Shown: one piece after another, positions 20,368 through 28,382 of the stretch | Layout of the letters: the number at the start of each line of letters is the position of its first letter | Numbering within the stretch: the first letter of the stretch is position 1 | DNA from: a virus | IMG/VR virus record: IMGVR_UViG_3300036766_000229 | Span: 1-35,889 of that record | Strand: one strand, 5' to 3' | Length of the DNA: 35,889 nucleotides | Notes under the pieces: model-generated | The model's database searches: none | Seen by the model: the letters and a program-made list of their open reading frames with translations, nothing else | Told to the model about the DNA's origin: nothing | Position numbers and translations under genes: made by a program

Positions 20368-22374
20368 ATGAAAAAACTACTCACGCTGGTCTTAGGGATC
20401 CTTATCTTACTACCATCTGTCGCCTCGGCCGTCTTTACCGTCCCCGTTACTGCTACCTCAACCACCCAAGGCTGGGTTTTCCCTGCGAAAGTGAATGGAA
20501 CAGAACAGAGTTTTGTGGCGCAGATGTTCATCGCCTCGACTACCAACTTAGTGAGCATCTTTCCTCTAGCTTCCACAACCGCCCTATCAGGGAAGGTACT
20601 TTGTATCTCAACTGACTGTCGCTCATCGTGGCCTTCGATTGGTACATTCTCTTGGCCTTTCACTAAGCAGACTGACACTTCACAAGGTACGACCACCGTA
20701 ATGAGTTTCTTAGGGGGCTTCTACTCATCGGCTTCTTCCACCATCAGTAGCCTTTTCACAGTGAAAGCCACCAGTACAAGTCTGAATGTCTTAACCAGCT
20801 TTAGAGTTGGTACAGACGGAGGGCAAGACTCAGTGAACTTCGGTAATACCGATGAACTTTGGGGCTTTGGCACGACCACCTCAACGGTCACCACCTCGGA
20901 TGGAGGTCTGCGCGTCGCTCCGTTTGTGGTCAATGGTTATGGTCATATTCAAGTGTTGGGAGCCGCACAAAGCACTCACGCAGGCCATATCACTCTATGG
21001 GGTGGAGATACAGGTGCTGGTGCTTTAGATTCTCTCCTCACTTATCGAGGTAAAAATGGGCTTGGATTTAGAAGCCAGCCTGACTATAGCGTGCTAGATT
21101 CCACGGCTTCTACCACCCTCTTTCTAACCAATGGCAATAAGGTTGGCATCGGGACTACTACCCCAGCCCAGCAATTGACCATTTCTTCTTCAACTGGCCC
21201 TCAACTCGGCCTTGCTGACGGTTCTCTAGCCTCGAATCATTGGACTTTCAGAAGTCAAAGTGGCGCACTGTATATCGCCACCAGTTCCCCGACCTCTCTA
21301 GCGACTTCTACCGTGAATGCTCTCAGTTTGGATAAGGATGGCAATGCGGCTTTCCCCTTGAAATTAACGACTCTAAACTTACTGGCTTTGGGATCTAGCA
21401 CACTGCAAACCTTTAATGCCACCACGGGACTCTTTGGTAGCAAGGTTGGCATCGGGACGACTACCCCTACTGCCATACTGACCCTTGCTACTTCTACCTT
21501 CGCTGAGGCATCAACTCCGATTGCCTTTCTTATCGGAGGCTTGGGACTGACTTCGGGAAGCGCAGGAGGGACTATCATCGGCACCAATCTCTATTCGTCT
21601 TTTGCAGGAGATTACTTCAACTTCCAAAAAGCTGGGGTCAAACAGTTCGGAGTAGATAGCTTCGGCAACGGAACATTTAACGGAGATGTCACGGGGGCAA
21701 ACATCGTAGCAGGGACATTGAACCATGTCCACTTCACCAGTTCCACCAGAATTGCCGCACCTTCCGATGGAGTCCTTGAACTCATCAACAACGCATCCAA
21801 CGACTTCACTCGCTTGCAGTTTGGAGGCACGACTTCATCCTTCCCATCCATCAAGAGAAGTACGACCCTACTTGCCTTCCGTCTCGCTGACGATAGTGCA
21901 GACGCAGGCATCACGGCAGGAACAGGATTGTTTAATAGTTCTACCACCCTCCAAAACTTCACTTCTCAAAGTGCTACCTCAACAAACATCAACTTCACAG
22001 GTAATCTCACGGCTGGGGCTAATTACATAAATGCCACCACCTCAGTTTCTCTAACCATTTCTTCCACGACGGCTTCCTTCATTGAGAATAGAGGTTTCGG
22101 GGCTGGCACTTCCACGTTCCCATTCGGGCGATTTGCTGAAAGCAGAATTGTTCGTAGCGTAAATTGCTTCGCGACCACCACGGGCGGCTTCCTCCTGCGC
22201 TTCCGTGCAGGGGATACTTTCTCCTCCACCTTCTTCTGCGACAATAACCAACGCCAAGTGGCTATCAACTTCTCTATCCCACCAGACACGCAAGCCTATT
22301 GGGTTATCGGCCCTGCCTCAACCACCGCTACTGGCATCAACCCCACCGCGTATATAAACAGAGTTTCTCCATAA
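20368..22374 (+). CDS. Secreted GIGTTTP-repeat surface/fibre protein
   Basis: 668 residues from ATG 20368. A clear Sec signal peptide (MKKLLTLVLGILILLPSVA, cleavage probably after ASA) precedes a very Ser/Thr-rich beta protein. Two GIGTTTP motifs (about residues 260-266 and 361-367) each follow a KV and lead into a LTI/LTL strand. This repeat style is frequent in surface proteins of Parcubacteria/CPR bacteria. It may be a long fibre, or a host-type adhesin the phage puts on the infected cell. A signal peptide is unusual in a virion fibre. Confidence 0.75.
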   Translation: MKKLLTLVLGILILLPSVASAVFTVPVTATSTTQGWVFPAKVNGTEQSFVAQMFIASTTNLVSIFPLASTTALSGKVLCISTDCRSSWPSIGTFSWPFTKQTDTSQGTTTVMSFLGGFYSSASSTISSLFTVKATSTSLNVLTSFRVGTDGGQDSVNFGNTDELWGFGTTTSTVTTSDGGLRVAPFVVNGYGHIQVLGAAQSTHAGHITLWGGDTGAGALDSLLTYRGKNGLGFRSQPDYSVLDSTASTTLFLTNGNKVGIGTTTPAQQLTISSSTGPQLGLADGSLASNHWTFRSQSGALYIATSSPTSLATSTVNALSLDKDGNAAFPLKLTTLNLLALGSSTLQTFNATTGLFGSKVGIGTTTPTAILTLATSTFAEASTPIAFLIGGLGLTSGSAGGTIIGTNLYSSFAGDYFNFQKAGVKQFGVDSFGNGTFNGDVTGANIVAGTLNHVHFTSSTRIAAPSDGVLELINNASNDFTRLQFGGTTSSFPSIKRSTTLLAFRLADDSADAGITAGTGLFNSSTTLQNFTSQSATSTNINFTGNLTAGANYINATTSVSLTISSTTASFIENRGFGAGTSTFPFGRFAESRIVRSVNCFATTTGGFLLRFRAGDTFSSTFFCDNNQRQVAINFSIPPDTQAYWVIGPASTTATGINPTAYINRVSP

Positions 22375-22389
22375 GACATCTCAATAAAT

Positions 22390-23466
22390 ATGAAAGTAAC
22401 GACTAAGAGCAAACTTAAAAAAATAGGAGCCAGTATCGCCATACTTGGATCTATAGGCGTTGCTCCTATCGTGCCAAAGCCAATGATGCTTGCCACTTCC
22501 TTTTGTGATGTAGCTTCTCATTTCGTTGATAAACCTACTAGCACCACAGTTTCATCCACCAGCACTCCCAAAGACGCCTCTGTTCAATTTAACGACCATC
22601 CAAGCTCTTTCAGAGACGATGACGGCAATGGCTACATCTGTGCATCTATCTTTATACAATCCGATGGCACCCCTCTCGTAGTTCAAATCTCAGACGCAGT
22701 ATACGAATCAATGGGTTTAGTTAATGGAACTAAAAACAACCCCACAAAGACTGAGTTCCTTAGCCCTGTTGAAATCTTAACTCCAACGGCCAGTGCCGCT
22801 ATTGCTCGGGACGCTACCTCAACTAGCGGTGTCACTATTGCCACTTCTCAAACTTGGGCGCATACAATGAGTGCAGGGTCAAACGGCGTACTTTTTCTTT
22901 ATGGCTTCGTGCGAAGCACTGATGCTACAAATCTTAGTACCGCGAAATATAATGGGGTGCTGATGTCTACGACTACCCCAGCTTGGTCTGACTATCTTGA
23001 AGGTAAATATGGCTGGATGATGCATTTAGCCGCTCCGACCTCTGGAACAAATAATATCGTTACTACATTCAATGCTTCTTTAAGTACAACTTGGGCGGCG
23101 GTCTCTTATACGGGAGCATCTCAAAGTGGTATTCCTGATTCCATCGTAACTAACGCAGGAGATGCTACCTCGAATAACTTCTCAATGTCTACAACCGTAG
23201 TAGCTTCTAATTCTTGGCTTCTTATGTCGCAAATTGGCGTGGATGCGGGAAGTTGTAGCACCGCAACAAGCCCTGCGGTTCTCATCAATACCCAAAACCC
23301 CGGACAGACTGACACAAATGGTGTAGTAGGCACAGGTTCTCAATCTATTGCTGTAACTGGTTGTGGAAATAGAATACAGGTTAAAGTTATTCTTTCTTTT
23401 GCCCCTGCGGCGAATGTTGTTAATGCCACTGTCCCCCAGCCTTTACTCATCTTTTCAGACGAGTAA
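22390..23466 (+). CDS. Secreted or anchored beta-sandwich protein
   Basis: 358 residues. A basic then hydrophobic N-terminus (residues 1-36; KSKLKKIGASIAILGSIGVA) looks like a signal or anchor. Two Cys lie at about 39 and 79. The second half has an ATSQTWAHTMSAGSNGVLFL pattern with YNGVLMSTTTPAW and AAVSYTGASQSG. This is a beta-sandwich type I recognise from phage tail and bacterial surface proteins. It lies next to the GIGTTTP protein and shares its Ser/Thr-rich style. Its role in host contact is inferred. Confidence 0.6.
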   Translation: MKVTTKSKLKKIGASIAILGSIGVAPIVPKPMMLATSFCDVASHFVDKPTSTTVSSTSTPKDASVQFNDHPSSFRDDDGNGYICASIFIQSDGTPLVVQISDAVYESMGLVNGTKNNPTKTEFLSPVEILTPTASAAIARDATSTSGVTIATSQTWAHTMSAGSNGVLFLYGFVRSTDATNLSTAKYNGVLMSTTTPAWSDYLEGKYGWMMHLAAPTSGTNNIVTTFNASLSTTWAAVSYTGASQSGIPDSIVTNAGDATSNNFSMSTTVVASNSWLLMSQIGVDAGSCSTATSPAVLINTQNPGQTDTNGVVGTGSQSIAVTGCGNRIQVKVILSFAPAANVVNATVPQPLLIFSDE

Positions 23467-23530
23467 AAAGGGTGGTAATATAAAGTTATAATTTAAGCGA
23501 GTATAGGTATTCTTAGTAAGCGCGACAGTT

Positions 23531-23536
23531 TATAAT
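23531..23536 (+). promoter_or_regulatory. -10-like TATAAT box before the lysis genes
   Basis: TATAAT with eight bases to ATG 23545. Another TATAAT lies at 23486-23491. The 78-base gap holds no hairpin I could recognise. Confidence 0.45.
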
Positions 23537-23544
23537 GAATACAT

Positions 23545-23856
23545 ATGCAAGCCACTGACCCAGCATCTCTAAGCGCAATTCAACAAGTCATTTTACAACT
23601 TGGTGTGAGCGGCACTATCGCCGTGGCGACCCTTTATATACTTCGAGAATATCTCGCTAGAGCAGATAAGAGAATTGATACTCGGGATGAAGCCTTCGGC
23701 AAGTTCGTGACTGACCACAATGATAAGATGAGCAAGCTGGTGGTGGAATCCACCGTGGCGATCATCGCTTCCAGTGAAGCTATAAAAGAAGCGACGAGGG
23801 CTATTAAAACCTCTACGGATATGCTTTGCAAAAACTCATTAGACCGACGCACATGA
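23545..23856 (+). CDS. Small membrane protein, holin-like candidate
   Basis: 103 residues. An amphipathic N-terminus leads into one hydrophobic helix (about residues 17-33, LGVSGTIAVATLYILRE), then a long charged helical tail. One-helix proteins of this form next to an endolysin are often holins or holin partners. Its TGA overlaps the M23 peptidase ATG (ATGA). Confidence 0.6.
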   Translation: MQATDPASLSAIQQVILQLGVSGTIAVATLYILREYLARADKRIDTRDEAFGKFVTDHNDKMSKLVVESTVAIIASSEAIKEATRAIKTSTDMLCKNSLDRRT

Positions 23857-24467
23857 AATATCCACTCCCTATCGAAGTAGTGCGCGGCCGCCGACCCACT
23901 GTCACTCAAGAGTTCGGCAATCACACCAACGACGCATGGTACAAAGCCAACGGGGTCAATTTAGATAATACGGGCCACAACGGTACAGACATCGTTATCA
24001 CGGGCGGCAAGAATCGCTCGGTGGACACTTACGGCACGAAGCTGGTCTGCCCTGTGCCTAACGCCTCTCTGACGAAGCTGTGGTGGGCGCATGAGGCTCT
24101 AAACACGAAGGGTAATGGCATCGAGATTCAATGGAAAGATGAAAGGGGACTCATCTACGTTCTCTGCTGGCATTGCTCGGAAGTCGTGGAAGGCAAGGAC
24201 ACCTTCAAGAAGGGCGACCCTCTTGGCTACATGGGCAACTCGGGCCTCGTCTCGCCCAAGCCAAGCTACTTCGCTGTCCACAATGGCGCACATCTGCACC
24301 TCGGCACATGGATTAACGGTGTATTGGTCAATCCGCGCGAAGTCTTCGACTTCGAGCAGTGGTTCACTACGGAAGTGGATACGGGCATCGCGAAAGACTT
24401 GCCACCTATCCAATACTTCCTGAACCAAGTGGTACTAAGTCTTAAATCGTTTATTAAAAGTTCGTGA
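23853..24467 (+). CDS. M23-family peptidase, endolysin candidate
   Basis: 204 residues from ATG 23853. Zinc ligands are His42 and Asp46 in GHNGTD and His149 in HLHLG; His107 and His147 fit the catalytic His positions. This is the lysostaphin/LytM pattern, and such enzymes cut peptide cross-links in peptidoglycan. The C-terminal helix (about 180-203) is amphipathic. No signal peptide is visible, so release would need a holin. The gene lies between two small membrane-protein genes. Confidence 0.88.
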   Translation: MKYPLPIEVVRGRRPTVTQEFGNHTNDAWYKANGVNLDNTGHNGTDIVITGGKNRSVDTYGTKLVCPVPNASLTKLWWAHEALNTKGNGIEIQWKDERGLIYVLCWHCSEVVEGKDTFKKGDPLGYMGNSGLVSPKPSYFAVHNGAHLHLGTWINGVLVNPREVFDFEQWFTTEVDTGIAKDLPPIQYFLNQVVLSLKSFIKSS

Positions 24468-24473
24468 TAAAAT
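24468..24473 (+). promoter_or_regulatory. Extended -10-like TGATAAAAT before the holin candidate
   Basis: The TGA stop of the M23 gene forms the TGn of an extended -10 with TAAAAT, seven bases before ATG 24481. The same arrangement recurs at 32415-32423. Confidence 0.45.
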
Positions 24474-24480
24474 AATTGTT

Positions 24481-24663
24481 ATGAATGACATCATCAAGTA
24501 TCTTGAGGGTAAGAAGACCTACATCGTGGCGGCCATCGTGTTCGTCCTCGGTGGTTTACAGGCTATCGGCTACCCTGTCCCTGAATATGTATACCCTCTC
24601 TTGGGCGCACTGGGCTTAGGCACTCTCCGTGCTGGCGTTTCCAAGACCACTCCTAGCGAGTAG
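24481..24663 (+). CDS. Holin-like small membrane protein
   Basis: 60 residues. LEGKKTYIVAAIVFVLGGLQ (8-27) and a second hydrophobic stretch with LLGALGLGTLRAGV are typical of small phage holin-like proteins placed beside endolysins. It would make membrane lesions that let the M23 enzyme out. Two hydrophobic segments are visible. Confidence 0.7.
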   Translation: MNDIIKYLEGKKTYIVAAIVFVLGGLQAIGYPVPEYVYPLLGALGLGTLRAGVSKTTPSE

Positions 24664-24689
24664 AGAGTGGCTGTTCTTTAGGAGGTCAG

Positions 24690-24947
24690 ATGAATAAACC
24701 GCTACCCGAAGTCGCTTGTTCACGGTGCTTTCGCATCCAGACGTACACAGGACAGAGCTACTGCAAGTCCTGTGAGAAACCGCTAGTGGCCATCCCACCG
24801 TGGCATGGCACGAAACATGAACGCCAGAAAGTACCTTCGGGAGGACGTTATGTGTTCGCACCATCGCCCAACACGGGACGACCAACTGTTTCTGAAGAAA
24901 CTCGGCATCCTGCCATGGCTCAAGTGCGAGTTGTGCGTCAAACGTGA
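24690..24947 (+). CDS. Zinc-ribbon protein, 85 aa, with canonical ribosome binding site
   Basis: Starts six bases after a strong AGGAGG-type site (24678-24684), which is rare in this window. Residues 10-29 hold CSRC and CKSC, a zinc ribbon. After about residue 40 the sequence looks less protein-like, and a second zinc-motif frame overlaps it from 24850. It is possible that only the first half matters, or that a frameshift split one gene. Function unknown. Confidence 0.5.
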   Translation: MNKPLPEVACSRCFRIQTYTGQSYCKSCEKPLVAIPPWHGTKHERQKVPSGGRYVFAPSPNTGRPTVSEETRHPAMAQVRVVRQT

Positions 24948-24996
24948 AGTCCCCATCACCAAGAAGCTCAAAACTGAAGAGTCAGATGGGGCATAA
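24850..24996 (+). CDS. Overlapping zinc-ribbon protein, 48 aa
   Basis: ATG 24850 follows GGGAGG (24839-24844) at good spacing. The frame reads MCSHHRPTRDD... with CELC near residue 32, giving a Cys-His/Cys-Cys pattern, and a basic C-terminal part. It overlaps the end of the 24690 ORF in another frame. A longer start at 24805 is possible. A terminator follows its stop. Confidence 0.5.
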   Translation: MCSHHRPTRDDQLFLKKLGILPWLKCELCVKREVPITKKLKTEESDGA

Positions 24997-25002
24997 TCCC
25001 AA

Positions 25003-25032
25003 AGGGCCGTCCGTATGTGGCGGCCCTCTTTG
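25003..25032 (+). terminator. Rho-independent terminator after the lysis genes
   Basis: AGGGCCG (25003-25009) pairs with CGGCCCT (25021-25027) around an 11-base loop, then CTTTGT. The stem is GC-rich, the T-tract is short. It probably ends the lysis transcription unit. Confidence 0.65.
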
Positions 25033-25207
25033 TATAAAGAGAGAGATATAACTAAACCACACCCGAAAGGGTGTGGAGTTTGATTGCAATATATTGAACG
25101 ATAGTGTCGCAGTGGTTTCGCCTAAAGCGACTAGGGAATCCCCTATCTATCGTGCGCCTTAGTATCATAACACACGCATACCATTTTCGTCAAGTCCTGA
25201 AAATGGT
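25033..25207 (+). ncRNA. Candidate structured RNA with hairpin, three-way junction and terminal stem
   Basis: No ORF of note lies here. -10-like boxes TATAAA (25033) and TATAAC (25047) are followed by a perfect 8-bp hairpin with a GAAA loop (25057-25076). Next, ACGATAG (25098) pairs with CTATCGT (25147) to close two inner stems: GTCGC/GCGAC (25106, 25127) and TAGGG/CCCTA (25132, 25141). Last is a 9-bp inverted repeat (25180-25188 with 25199-25207). These elements in order look like one small RNA of about 150 bases. Confidence 0.5.
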
Positions 25208-25225
25208 CTAACTAGACTTATGGGG

Positions 25226-25231
25226 TATAAT
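25226..25231 (+). promoter_or_regulatory. -10-like TATAAT box in the intergenic region
   Basis: TATAAT preceded by GGGG, between the inverted repeat and a second non-coding stretch that ends in a terminator. No clear -35 box. Confidence 0.4.
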
Positions 25232-25235
25232 TAAG

Positions 25236-25371
25236 GAACTGATGGGGCCTCTTTTCCCTATCGGTTGGGTGCTTCGGTATCACCCATTTTGTTTGCCATT
25301 GTTTGAGGGGTTTGGGTTTTTTGTCCATGACCCCGAGGAGATCCCTGTTTTGTGGCAGGGATTTTCCTTTT
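25236..25371 (+). ncRNA. Candidate short non-coding transcript
   Basis: From the TATAAT at 25226 to the terminator at 25341 the sequence has hairpins but no convincing gene. GGGTG(cttcggtat)CACCC lies at about 25266-25284, and a GGGGT/ACCCC pair is nearby. A reading frame from ATG 25242 runs through these stems and the terminator, so I regard its first 51 codons as spurious. Confidence 0.4.
25341..25371 (+). terminator. Rho-independent terminator
   Basis: ATCCCTG (25341-25347) pairs with CAGGGAT (25356-25362) around eight bases, followed by TTTCCTTTT. A new -10 box begins ten bases later, so this separates two transcription units. Confidence 0.75.
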
Positions 25372-25381
25372 CTATAAATGC

Positions 25382-25387
25382 TATAAT
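25382..25387 (+). promoter_or_regulatory. -10-like TATAAT box 7 bases before ATG 25395
   Basis: TATAAT directly after the terminator, seven bases before ATG 25395. An ATG at 25386 overlaps the box and cannot be the start. Confidence 0.5.
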
Positions 25388-25394
25388 GATAGAG

Positions 25395-25619
25395 ATGAGA
25401 AGGTACTTTGAGGATGTGATGATATATGCGCTCTGCTTGGCTTTGGTTCTTGGTCTTTACTTTGTGATTCGTATAGGCATTCATAAAGGCGAGATAGCTG
25501 AATGCTACAAGCTACAGAAACAGACGGCGATGGCAGGATTCTTTATCACCGATTGGCAAGACGAAATGTGCAACGGGACATACGGAATCTTTGTGGACGC
25601 GCCGATTGTCGCTAGATGA
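25395..25619 (+). CDS. Small membrane protein, 74 aa
   Basis: Starting at ATG 25395 (MRRYFEDVM), it has one hydrophobic helix (residues 9-27), then a soluble tail with Cys36, Cys61 and FFITDWQDEMC. This start was chosen because the terminator and the -10 box lie inside the longer frame. It overlaps the lysozyme-like gene by an ATGA junction, so it may be a lysis accessory (spanin-like or anti-holin). That role is only inferred. Confidence 0.65.
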   Translation: MRRYFEDVMIYALCLALVLGLYFVIRIGIHKGEIAECYKLQKQTAMAGFFITDWQDEMCNGTYGIFVDAPIVAR

Positions 25620-26023
25620 TAAACCCCTTCATATACTGGCCCTTCATCCCCTTCCTCCTGACCCCTACGTTTGCCCCTTCCAGCGTACCCACGCCTCTCC
25701 TAGATGAACCCAAGCCAGCCATAGTGCATCCAACCCACGCCCAAGAGACTTGGATACGGGCTTTGGAGTGGTGTGAGAGCAATGGCAGAGCCGAGGCCAT
25801 CAATCCTAATGACTTAGACAACACGCCGAGCTATGGGGCATTTCAATTCAAACCCGAGACCTTTGTGGGCTTTAATAAAAAGTACGGACTGACTGGCGAA
25901 CTAATGGATAGAGAGGCGCAGTACCGAATCGTGGTGAGAATGGTGCTTGATCCCGACCGAATTGCATTCGACAAGCAATTCCCCGATTGCACAAGGAGGC
26001 TTGGTTTTCCACCAAAAAGCTAG
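25616..26023 (+). CDS. Secreted lysozyme/transglycosylase-like protein
   Basis: 135 residues. The N-terminus (about 1-25) is hydrophobic and may be a signal-anchor, followed by a Pro-rich linker. From residue 47, ALEWCESNGRAEAINPND with the likely catalytic Glu in WCESNG, then PSYGAFQFKPETF, matches the resuscitation-promoting/lysozyme-like fold (E-S-N-G ... GxxQF). It would cut peptidoglycan glycan strands, complementing the M23 peptidase. Confidence 0.72.
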   Translation: MINPFIYWPFIPFLLTPTFAPSSVPTPLLDEPKPAIVHPTHAQETWIRALEWCESNGRAEAINPNDLDNTPSYGAFQFKPETFVGFNKKYGLTGELMDREAQYRIVVRMVLDPDRIAFDKQFPDCTRRLGFPPKS

Positions 26024-26059
26024 AGACGTGTAGGCAAATCTTTTCTTACAAAGTAATCC

Positions 26060-26076
26060 ACCTGTTGTACACAGGT
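26060..26076. promoter_or_regulatory. Inverted repeat, possible operator
   Basis: ACCTGT-TGTAC-ACAGGT, six-base arms around five bases, in the 110-base gap before the replication gene. Confidence 0.4.
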
Positions 26077-26115
26077 TTCTGCACTAATTTTCTATTTCAC
26101 TTCCCTGCTGAGTCT

Positions 26116-26133
26116 GCTAGATTATGGTCTAGC
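26116..26133. promoter_or_regulatory. Inverted repeat abutting ATG 26134, possible operator
   Basis: GCTAGA-TTATGG-TCTAGC, perfect six-base arms ending immediately before the start codon. It overlaps a weak -10 (TAGATT 26118). A repressor bound here would block the start. Confidence 0.45.
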
Positions 26134-27599
<1,466 letters not shown>

Positions 27600-27603
<4 letters not shown>

Positions 27604-27782
27604 ACGAGTTTGACTGCGACTGCTCGGAGCGTGGTAATCCTCTTGCCTTTGACTCTCGGCTCTTTCTTAAAGATTCGGCAACCTCTGACCATTGCGGTGG
27701 GATGGGAAGTGGCGACAACGCGGTACTCCAACTCATAGGGATAAGGGATGTCTGTGGAAACCTTTACTAAAAATGTGGTCAT
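27600..27782 (-). CDS. Small basic protein upstream of the metalloprotease
   Basis: 60 residues, basic, starting MTTFLVKVSTDIPYPYELEY, with an RVVATSHPTA strand. Its stop overlaps the metalloprotease start, so the two form a minus-strand operon. The fold may be a small ferredoxin-like or RNA-binding unit, but no family was recognised. Confidence 0.55.
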
Positions 27783-27841
27783 CTGTTTTGTGGTTAAGCG
27801 GTGGCCTGATTGCCCTCGCTGTATCTATTTTAACATTTTGA
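27773..27841 (+). CDS. Possible 22-aa membrane peptide
   Basis: The + strand frame MWSSVLWLSGGLIALAVSIL... is a single hydrophobic helix ending TGA 27839. Its ATG overlaps the start of the minus-strand operon. It is too short to be sure of. Confidence 0.2.
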   Translation: MWSSVLWLSGGLIALAVSILTF

Positions 27842-28035
27842 CAAGCGTTTGTAAAAATTGTGTGATAAAATTACGACTTGTGGTGGCTTAATAGAGCCGT
27901 TAAAAATGGATGATTGAGTGCAACTGTGTCAGAAAGTCGCTCAACCAACCAGACCCTTGACACAAAGTTGTATAATGTTGTCGCAGGAATAAGGCTTAAA
28001 AAGATTTTTTGATGATTTTTCCGTTATCCACATCC
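27837..28035. promoter_or_regulatory. Non-coding control region, divergent promoters or possible origin
   Basis: The 315-base gap 27783-28097 has no larger gene. It holds TTGACA (27837) with a weak TGTGAT 17 bases on, and TATAAT (27971). An inverted repeat pairs TGTGTCA (27925-27931) with TGACACA (27958-27964). A T-rich stretch (28000-28020) is followed by a perfect TTATCCACA box (28024-28032). An AT-rich tract beside a DnaA-type box, next to the recombination block, would suit an origin, but only one such box is present. Confidence 0.45.
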
Positions 28036-28091
28036 TCTCAACAGTTTTGTCCTATAATCTAGCTTGACTTCGCTTACTCCGTTTATATACT
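28024..28091 (+). promoter_or_regulatory. Promoter P3 with TTATCCACA box
   Basis: TTGACT is at 28064-28069 and TATACT at 28086-28091 (16-base spacer) with the shared CGCTTACTC/CGTTTATAT 9-mer pair between. TTATCCACA is at 28024 and a weaker TTGTCCTAT at 28047. The -10 ends six bases before ATG 28098, predicting a leaderless mRNA for the recombination block. Confidence 0.8.
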
Positions 28092-28097
28092 AAGGAT

Positions 28098-28349
28098 ATG
28101 AAAGTCTCTGACATTAAGAGGAAGATTATTTCTCTTGAGAGCGACAAGCTCTATAGCATTGATGACATTATGAAAATGGGTCTGATTGTCGATGGCAGTC
28201 TGCAACCTGCCCGTTGGCGCGTCTACCGCCTCATCCGAAGTAAGGAACTGGAAGGAGTGAACATGGGCAAAGGCTACAACTCTCGGTGGTTCGTGAAAGG
28301 CAAACATCTGAGGGCATACGTTTCTAAGTTGTTGAGATTACCGATTTAG
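28098..28349 (+). CDS. Small DNA-binding (HTH) protein, probable
   Basis: 83 residues. A segment LYSIDDIMKMGLIVDGSLQP followed by RWRVYRLIRSKELEGVNMG resembles the winged-HTH of excisionase/MerR-type phage proteins, with a Gly-Tyr-Asn wing. The C-terminus is basic. It is the first gene after promoter P3 and may regulate the recombination block. Confidence 0.6.
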   Translation: MKVSDIKRKIISLESDKLYSIDDIMKMGLIVDGSLQPARWRVYRLIRSKELEGVNMGKGYNSRWFVKGKHLRAYVSKLLRLPI

Positions 28350-28369
28350 AAAATTATCAGGGGCGAGAA

Positions 28370-28375
28370 TATAAG
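28370..28375 (+). promoter_or_regulatory. -10-like TATAAG box 7 bases before ATG 28383
   Basis: TATAAG with seven bases to the start codon, the same spacing as other starts in the window. No -35. Confidence 0.3.
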
Positions 28376-28382
28376 CAACAAA

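Noticed and set aside
25057-25076. Hammerhead ribozyme, from the CCCGAAAGGG hairpin
   Set aside because: The conserved CUGANGA and GAAAC core strands are absent on either side.
25098-25153. tRNA or tRNA-like gene, from the 7-bp closing stem
   Set aside because: Only two inner stems and 56 bases. No anticodon arm and no CCA-like end.
25242-25394. Extended N-terminus of the 25395 membrane protein
   Set aside because: This stretch contains hairpins, a terminator and a new -10 box. The real start is ATG 25395.
27957-27976. Strong promoter TTGACA with TATAAT
   Set aside because: The two boxes are only eight bases apart, too close for a sigma70-type promoter. The TATAAT alone may still work as a lone -10.
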